This document shows positions 56,506-64,000 of a stretch of DNA of 64,000 nt, piece after piece. Under the pieces are notes generated by a model. The model was not told the DNA's origin and made no database searches. It saw nothing but the letters and a program-made list of their open reading frames with translations. The DNA lies in contig NC_133526.1 of NCBI RefSeq assembly GCF_048544455.1, positions 1,256,001 through 1,320,000 of the forward strand, in the 5' to 3' direction. A program made the position numbers and the translations under genes. Numbering within the stretch: the stretch's first letter is position 1; every line of letters begins with the position of its first letter. This stretch comes from Silene latifolia (lineage: Eukaryota; Streptophyta; Magnoliopsida; Caryophyllales; Caryophyllaceae).

Positions 56506-57236
56506 TGTTGGTGTAATCGAAGAAGTAACAATGAAAAGCAAGAAAACCAGAATAGAAATAACCCGATTAGTAGTGCCGTGGTAAGGGAGCCACTGCCTTG
56601 AAAACTATATTCCGGTACGACCGTGGTGGCGATCAGCTAGTGCCGGTAGTTCCCCAAGGATAACACTACAGTCTCCAACTCAGTTTCGCCCACTCGGAAC
56701 TGTGAGACTTGGAACGACAGAATCTATTACTTCACCCAGGAATTATAGAGGAGAAGATAAGAGAAGAAGAGATTAGAGAGAAGGGAGAGTGATTGTTGTG
56801 TGATTAATGCTGAAGAATGTTGATCTATTTATAGCAAAATAGATCAACGAGTCACTGTCAAGAGCAGGTCCACTGCAGCATTATTAATGCAGCATTTACA
56901 CAGTGGAGAGGAGCCTATCAAAGCACTAACAGGTCAGGTGCGGGGGGAGCCTAACAAAGACTACCAACAAGACACTTAACAGTTAGTGCATAGAAGCAAT
57001 GACAAGACTGGTACTCTTCGATCAAAAACAAACGGCTCGGCCCAAAAGATAGGCAAAGCCGCCAGCGAGCATTGCCAAATCCCAAATCCGAATCCGAATC
57101 GGATCCGGGCCGGGCTCGGAACACGGGCACGGGACGGCACGAGCCTTGTGTGCGTGTCGGAATTGAATTAAGCACCTCGCAAAGCTTCCACAAAAGCCTC
57201 CCATGACCCACTAGTGATATGGTAAGGAGTGTGGTC
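56506..57236 (-). repeat. Copia LTR copy 1
   Basis: Begins at TGTTGGTGTAATCG on the plus strand, the 3' terminus of the minus-strand element. Contains the marker words ATTCCGGTACGACCGTGG, TATTTATAGCAAAATAGATC and a GC-rich CGGGC repeat. Confidence 0.85.
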
Positions 57237-57470
57237 ATATCTCTCCCTTCTCTCTAATCTCTTCTTCTCTTATCTTCTCCTCTTTAATTCCTGGGTGAAG
57301 TAATAGATTCTCTGGCGTTCAAGTCTCACGATTAGAGTGGGCGAAACTGAGTTGGAGACTGTAGTGTTATCCTTGGGGAACTACCGGCACTAGCTGATCG
57401 CCACCACGGTCGTACCGGAATATAGTTTTCAAGGCAGTGGCTCCCTTACCACGGCACTAGCTGAAATGAC
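57237..57470 (+). repeat. Inverted partial Copia LTR
   Basis: Reverse complement of about 56560-56790 of the neighbouring copy (TCTCTAATCTCTTCTTCTCT to CCTTACCACGG), leading straight into a plus-strand gag piece. Together with copy 1 it forms a large imperfect inverted repeat. Confidence 0.85.
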
Positions 57471-57962
57471 TAAACTTGAGAAACTGAACGGTCATAATTA
57501 TAAGCGTTGGTCACAAAAACTGCTGATGTTTTTCGAACAACTGGAAAATGATTATGTGTTGTTTAGTGACCCGCCTGCTCCTGTTTATCAGGCTGTTGTT
57601 ACTGACACCGTAGAGAACTCACCCCCGCCTAAATCAGTTGTTAAGTCAAACGAAGAGGATATTAAGAAATATGATAAGGACAATAAACTTGTTAGATGCC
57701 AGCTACTAAACAACATGTCTGACACCCTTTTTGACCTGTTTATGGTTCATAAGTCTGCTAAAACCATATGGGAATTGTTAGAGAAAAAATATGGGGCTGA
57801 CGATGCGGGTAAAAAGAAATATGTTGTGGGAAAGTGGCTACAATTTCAGATGGTTGACGGGAAACCCATCATGGAACAAGTTCATATTTATGAGAACCTT
57901 TGTGCTGATGTTGTTAATGAGGGTATGAAATTAGATAACATTTTTGTGTTGTTAAATTTCTC

Positions 57963-58735
57963 ATTAGAAATAACCCGATTAGTAGTGCCGTGGTAAGGGA
58001 GCCACTGCCTTGAAAACTATATTCCGGTACGACCGTGGTGGCGATCAGCTAGTGCCGGTAGTTCCCCAAGGATAACACTACAGTCTCCAACTCGCCGCCC
58101 ACTCGGAACTGTGAGACTTGGAACGACAGAATCTATTACTTCACCCAGGAATTATAGAGGAGAAGATAAGAGAAGAAGAGATTAGAGAGAAGGGAGAGTG
58201 ATTGTTGTGTGATTAATGCTGAAGAATGTTGATCTATTTATAGCAAAATAGATCAACGAGTCACTGTCAAGAGCAGGTCCACTGCAAAGATTATTAATGC
58301 AAAGATTTACACAAAGGGAGAGGAGCCTATCAGCACTAACAATCGGTGCGGGGAGCCTAACAAAGACTACCAACAGCACTTAACAGTTAGTGCATAGAGC
58401 AATGACAGCACTGGTACTCTTCAGTCAAAAACAAACGGCTCTGGCCCAAAAAGATAGGCAAAGCCCGCCGCAGGCGATTGCCAAATCCCAAATCCCGAAT
58501 CCCGAATCCGGATCCGGGCCGGGCTCGGGCACGGGCACGGGCACGGGCACGCGCGCGCGCGCGTGTGCGAGCTGAATTAAGCACCTCGCAAAGCTTCCAC
58601 AAAAGCCTCCCATGACCCACTAGTGATATGGTAAGGAGTGTGGTCATATATAAACACAACACAAACACTATTCCTCACCAATGTGGGACAAAATGGAAAA
58701 AAAGACTATGCTCAAAGTAGCCCCTATTTCCAACA
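57963..58735 (-). repeat. Copia LTR copy 2 (3' LTR of the minus-strand element)
   Basis: Right end ATTTCCAACA at 58735 is the TGTTGG start on the minus strand, next to the purine tract complement of ATCCCCCACTAGGGG. Contains a (GC)n run near 58550. Confidence 0.85.
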
Positions 58736-61700
58736 ATCCCCCACTAGGGGCGCCAGAGAGAAAGAAAAAGAATTCCTGGGTAAAGGAAGGATTGGATACT
58801 TAGGTATCAATATCTTTCGATTTGAATTGACACTTTAGTGAAATGAGGAAACAACTTACTTACAGCGAGAGAATATCTTGCGATTTGAATTCCTAGCTGA
58901 GCTTCGGTCGATAGCCCCCACAACACATATCATACCTTCAGATTTAGATCGTTCCGCGAAAGTGCGACGCGCTCTTTTAGAGTTATGCGTTTACCTCGGT
59001 ACTGATAGATGTGTTCAGAAGACTTCTCATAGTCTAATGATCGTTACACCTACGTAGGTGACTCAAGTGCTTCTCAATAGCACTTCTCACATGAGTCATT
59101 AAGGACCTAAGTCCAACCTGGTGTATGATTCATCAAGTGCGTCTCAAAAGCACCACTATTAATGCTATGAATCATACAACGCCATAAGAATAGAAGCTTT
59201 AGACCTAGTCAAGTCTCACTCTTGACCTAAGGACTTAAGCCCCATTCCCCTCGACGTATCAACGACTAGTCTCCTAGCCAGCCCTTTAGTAAAGGGATCA
59301 GCAAGATTGTTTTCGGACTTCACATAGTCCAAAGCAATCACTCCATTGTTTTGGAGTTGTTTAACTGCAGCGTGTCTTATTCGAATATGTCTCTTTTTCG
59401 AATTGTAGACACTGTTCTTTGCAACACCAATTGCTGCCTGCGAGTCACAGTGCAGGGAGACCGGTGTTAGCCGTCCGCCCCACACTGGTATATCAGCTAA
59501 AAGGTTTTTCAACCATTCAGCCTCTTGCCCTGCCAACTCAAGAGCTATGAACTCAGATTCCATGGTAGAGCGTGCAATACAAGTCTGTTTAGAAGACTTC
59601 CACGATATAGCACCTCCACCCATGGTAAAGACATAACCACTAGTAGAACAGATCTCATCGTTACTGCAAACCCGCTTAGCATCACAAGATCCCTCTAACA
59701 CGGCGGAAAATTACTATAATGCAAACATAAGTCAATTGTTCCCTTCAGGTATTTTAGTAAACGACGAAGAGCATTCCAGTGTTCATTGCTAGGGTTATGT
59801 GTATAACGACTCAGTCTACTAACTGCATAAGCAATATCTGGTCGAGTACAGTTCATCAGAAACATCACACTACCTAGGATTTTAGCATACTCTTCTTGGG
59901 AAACACTATTGCCCAAGTTTTTACACAATGCTACACTAGAATCATAGGGTGTTCTGGCAGGCACATCATCAAAGCATTTAAACTTTTTCAACACTTTTTC
60001 AACATAATGAGATTGACTTAGACAGATTCCATTGGAGTTTCGGATGACCTTAACTCCTAGGATAACATCAGCTTCTCCTAAGTCCTTCATCTCAAACTGT
60101 GATGACAAAAAATCTTTGGTTCTAATAATTACCTCTAAATTATTACCAAGTATTAACATGTCATCAACATAAAGGCATATGAGCACACAATCAGATTCTA
60201 TTACCTTTGAATAAACACATGAATCAGAATGGTTAACCTCATAGCCATTACTTATTAAAGTGTTGTTAAATTTCTCATACCACTGTTTAGGTGCTTGTTT
60301 CAGTCCATAAAGAGACTTGTTCAGTTTACACACTTTACTCTCTTGACCCTCAATCACAAACCCTTCAGGTTGAGACATGTAGACCTCTTCCCTTAGTTCA
60401 CCATTCAAAAAAGCAGTTTTAACATCCATCTGATGTATAATAAGGTTATGAATAGCAGCTAAGGCGACAAGAGTCCTAATAGTCGAGATTTTGGTCACAG
60501 GAGAGTAAGTATCAAAATAATCAATACCCTTCTTTTGTGTAAAGCCTCTAACTACAAGTCTAGCTTTGAACCTCTCTATTGTACCGTCAGGTCTCATTTT
60601 CCTTTTAAAGATCCATTTACTTGTAATGGGTTTACTACCTTTAGGTAAGTCAGTCAACTTCCAAGTTTGATTTGACATAATAGAGTCAAGTTCATTTTTA
60701 ATAGCATCTTTCCAAAAATTAGCATCAATGGATTTCATTGCCTCACTATACGTTTTTGGGTCATCTTCTATTAAAAAGGTGAAACAAATTCATCACTAGC
60801 ACACACAAAATGTATCCATGTTCGAGGCAAAGTTGAAACAAAATCAGCTCCAAAGTTCTTTGGACATCTAGGTCTCTTACTCCTTCTAGGTTCAAAGATC
60901 ATGATCGAGAAGTGCTACTACTAGCAAGTGAAGAGATATCAATAGATGTAACAGGTAAACTAGGAGATGAATCAACATTCTTCTGTAATGGAAAAACATG
61001 CTCAAAAACACAAGATCTCTAGCTTCGGATATAGAACGATCACTTAAAGACATGAATCTATAAGCGGAACTATTTTGAGCATAACCTATAAAAACACAAT
61101 CATAGGTCTTTGATCCAACGGTAGGTCTCCTGAAGTCAGGTAAGCCTACTTTAGCCAAACACCCCCAGACTCTAAGGTAACTTAGGTTAGGAGGATAGCC
61201 CTTCCACATCTCATAGGGTGTCTTGTCAATTTTCTTATGAGGTACACGGTTAAGAATGTGACAAGCGAAAAGTATTGCTTCCCCCACATGTCGTCGGATA
61301 GGCCAGAACTTAAAAGCATAGCATTCATCATCTCTTTTAAGGTTCTATTTTTCCGTTCAGCTACACCGTTAGATTAGGCGAGGTAAGTATGGTGGACTAG
61401 TCTCATGTATTAAACCATTAGCGACAAAAGTCGGCTAGATAAGCGATTTGTACTCACCACCTCTATCGGACCTTACCCTTTTAATTTTCCTGTCGAGTTG
61501 ATTTTCGACTTCATTTTTAAAGTTTATAAACGATTGTTCCGCTTCATCTTTAGTCTTAAGCGGATAGACACGGTGTACCTTGAACAAATCGTCTATAAAG
61601 GTGACATAGTAATTCTTTCCACCTCTACTTGCAATATTTTTGAAGTCGACCAGGTCGGAGTGAATTAACTCAAGAAGACTCGTATTCCTAGTTGTGACAG

Positions 61701-63276
61701 GTTTACTAGGTTTCTTTGTGAATTTAGCTTCAACACCGCTAACACATTTAGAGAATTCTTGACTTGTCAAACTTGGAATTAAACTCATAGTTCTAAGTTT
61801 TTTAATATAGTCAACATTCACATGACCTAATCTACCATGCCAAATATCAATAGACTCGATATATAAGCGAAGTAGATGCAATATTATTAAAAATCGAATC
61901 GAGTTCAACACAAAAAGACCCCCAGAAAGATAACCCTTGCCCACAAATTCCCCATTACGCGACATTACCACCTTGTCGGCCTCAAACACAAGCTTCAACC
62001 CACTTTGTTTAATAAGGCACCAGGACACAAGGTTTCGACGTAACGAGGAACAAACAAAACATTATTTACAGCAAGTGTTTTCCCCGAGGTGAGTTTGAGA
62101 AAGATCTTGCCTTTGCCTTTGATCGGTGCGGATGAAGAGTTACCCATAAAAACGCAACCCCATCGCCTACTTCCTCGAACTCGAAATAACCCCTTATCAA
62201 AGACAGAGGTGTCGGGAAGCGCCAAAGTGTCCAAGACCCATTCAAAGAACATTACCCACCAAATTAGCTTCCACAACCACAAAGCAGAATGATGTCATCG
62301 ATCCACAAGATTTGGCTTCATTAGTTTTCTTTTCGGAGCATTGGTAGGCTTTGTGCCCAGGTTTTCCGCAAACATAGCGGACAAAGGACCCTTAGCAGGT
62401 TTCTGAATCTTAGGAACCGGTTTGGAGTGCTTCCCTGGACCATTCTTCTTGGCCCGACCCTGGTTCTTACCCCGACCAACCTTAGCCTTACCTTTACCCT
62501 TGAACTTCTCGGATAAGACGGACCACCGACTCAACCGATTAGCATCAACAAAGATCGGTTCTGTTTTAACGATTGACTAACAGGTTTGTCTTTAAGGCGA
62601 TTTGCCTCTTCGGTCCTCATGTGTCCTACTAGTTCTTGGAGAGACAGTCTTTTTCTTATGTTTAAGGTGGTTCCTATAGTCGACCGGGAGGGAGGGAATT
62701 TCTCTAACAAGACATTAGCCACAAAAATGTTATCTAATTTCATACCTCATTAACAACATCAAGACAAAGGTTCTCATAAATATGAACTTGTTCCATGATG
62801 GGTTTCCCGTCAACCATCTGAAATTGTAGCCACTTTCCCACAACATATTTCTTTTTACCCGCATCGTCACCCCATATATTTTTCTCTAACAATTCCCATA
62901 TGGTTTTAGCAGACTTATGAACCATAAACAAAGTCAAAAAGGGTGTCAAACATGTTGTTTAGTAGCTGGCATCTAACAAGTTTATTGTCCTTATCATATT
63001 TCTTAATATCCTCTTCGTTTGACTTAACAACCGATTTAGGCGGGGTGAGTTCTCTACGGTGTCGTCGAATAACAAATTTGATAAACGAGCAAAGGCGGGT
63101 CACTAAACAACACATAATCAATTTCCGAGTTGTTCGAAAAACATCGCAGTTTTTGTGACCAACGCTTATAATTATGACCGTTCGCTTTCAAGTTTAGTCA
63201 AGTCGGAATGGTTTTCGCTAAAACAGACGACATTGTTACAAAGAACAAACAACAACAGATATATAGTTTTCAAATT

Positions 63277-64000
63277 GTTGGTGTAATCGAAGAAGTAACA
63301 ATGAAAAGCAAGAAAACCAGAATAGAAATAACCCGATTAGTAGTGCGTGGTAAGGGAGCCACCGCCTTGAAAACTATATTCCGAATGCGACCGTGGTGGC
63401 GATCGCCTAGTGCCGGTAGTTCCCAAGGATAACACTACGCCTCTCCAACCCGCCCGCCCACTCGAACCGTGAGACTTGAACGACAGAATCTATTACTTCA
63501 CCCAGGAATTATAGAGGAGAAGATAAGAGAAGAAGAGATTAGAGAGAAGGGAGAGTGATTGTTGTGTGATTAATCTTTGAAGAATGTTGATCTATTTATA
63601 GCAAAATAGATCAACGAGTCACACAAGAGCGGGTCCACTGCAAAGATTATTAATGCAAAGATTTACACAAAGGAGAGAGGAGCCTATCGACTAACAGTCG
63701 GTGCGGGGGAGCCTAACAAAGACTACCAACAAAGACTTAACAGTTAGTGCATAGAGCAATGACAAGACCGGTACTCTTGATCAAAAACAAACGGCTCGGC
63801 CCAAAAAGATAGGCAAAGCCCGCGCGGCGATTGCCAAATCCCAAATCCGAATCCCGAATCCGGATCCGGGCCGGGCTCGGCACGGCACGGCACGCGCACG
63901 CGTGTCGTGTGCGAGCTGAATTAAGCACCTCGCAAAGCTTCCACAAAAGCCTCCCATGACCCACTAGTGATATGGTAAGGAGTGTGGTCATATATAAACA
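63277..64000 (-). repeat. Copia LTR copy 3 (5' LTR, continues past window)
   Basis: Begins TGTTGGTGTAATCG on the plus strand like copy 1 and follows the same sequence to the window edge at TATATAAACA. Confidence 0.85.

Larger units (their letters stand above)
56506..64000 (-). mobile_element. Ty1/copia retrotransposon complex, rearranged (right end outside window)
   Basis: A Copia element transcribed right to left. Parts: 5' LTR from beyond 64000 to about 63277; gag about 62.3-63.2 kb (LNGHNYKRWSQKLL type, UBN2/DUF4219-like); integrase about 61.3-62.0 kb (YYVTFIDDL, SDRGGEYKS); reverse transcriptase about 59.7-60.8 kb ([20 protein letters not shown]); RNase H about 59.2-59.7 kb ([26 protein letters not shown]). 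Order integrase before reverse transcriptase defines Copia. LTR ends are TGTTGG...CCAACA. Extra LTR pieces lie to the left in both orientations, with an additional gag piece on the plus strand (57.47-57.96 kb). Possible left target flank CTACC at 56501-56505; its partner is outside. The element is broken in several places, but LTR copies are similar, so it is fairly young. Confidence 0.85.

Noticed and set aside
57466-57996. 176-residue plus-strand frame as a host gene
   Set aside because: It is Copia gag text (LNGHNYKRWSQKLL) lying between LTR pieces of the same family.
1-64000. A previously undescribed multi-gene system
   Set aside because: The recognised genes are unrelated housekeeping, signalling or transport genes. 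No cluster of unknown genes with shared promoters or conserved order was seen.

Overview
The window is plant nuclear DNA. Protein-coding genes have introns bounded by GT and AG, two products carry plastid-targeting leaders, one is a SAUR auxin-response protein and one is a sucrose/H+ symporter. Gene space is interrupted by Stowaway and hAT MITEs, Helitron ends and LTR retrotransposons. A Retand-like Tat-clade element with an antisense ORF and an internal tandem array, together with LTRs rich in CTCGATCGAG palindromes, points to Caryophyllales and possibly Silene. The genus is inference, not proof.

Left part (1-21.4 kb) is gene-rich. It holds the cytoplasmic half of a cysteine-rich-type receptor-like kinase, interrupted upstream by a Helitron end. 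Next come plastid elongation factor G in four exons, the co-chaperone HOP/STI1 in seven exons with a heat-shock element in its promoter, the mitochondrial complex I assembly factor NDUFAF6, a nuclear tRNA-Asn(GTT) on the minus strand, and a SAUR gene on the minus strand. I give exon boundaries that keep phase for each spliced gene.

Middle part (23.8-41.2 kb) is the most unusual region. Small exons encode an ASY3/ASY4-type coiled-coil protein of the meiotic chromosome axis. The exon at 24.4 kb joins in phase to the next one at 39.9 kb, so a single 15.4 kb intron separates them. That intron contains a Helitron 3' end, an 8.1 kb Retand-like retrotransposon with intact 5-bp target duplications, about 3 kb of degenerate polypyrimidine repeats and several MITEs. 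A further MITE sits inside a coding exon, and the last exon is overrun by a local duplication, so the locus is probably a pseudogene or a gene in decay.

Region 42.6-49.6 kb is a nest of transposons. A Gypsy solo LTR contains an Athila-like solo LTR, which contains a Copia remnant, which contains a tRNA-like segment. Target-site duplications mark the first three levels. A MITE and a Helitron candidate follow.

Right part holds a seven-exon thylakoid-lumen pentapeptide-repeat gene on the minus strand (50.9-52.3 kb), a three-exon sucrose transporter (53.5-55.4 kb), and a rearranged Ty1/copia element on the minus strand from 56.5 kb to beyond the window edge. Several LTR copies of this element lie in both orientations.

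The genes do not form an operon or pathway; three of them serve organelles (plastid translation, complex I assembly, thylakoid lumen) but are separate units. I saw no clearly new system. The strongest leads are the transposon-invaded meiotic-axis gene, the 66-bp palindrome at its 3' end, and the polypyrimidine array.
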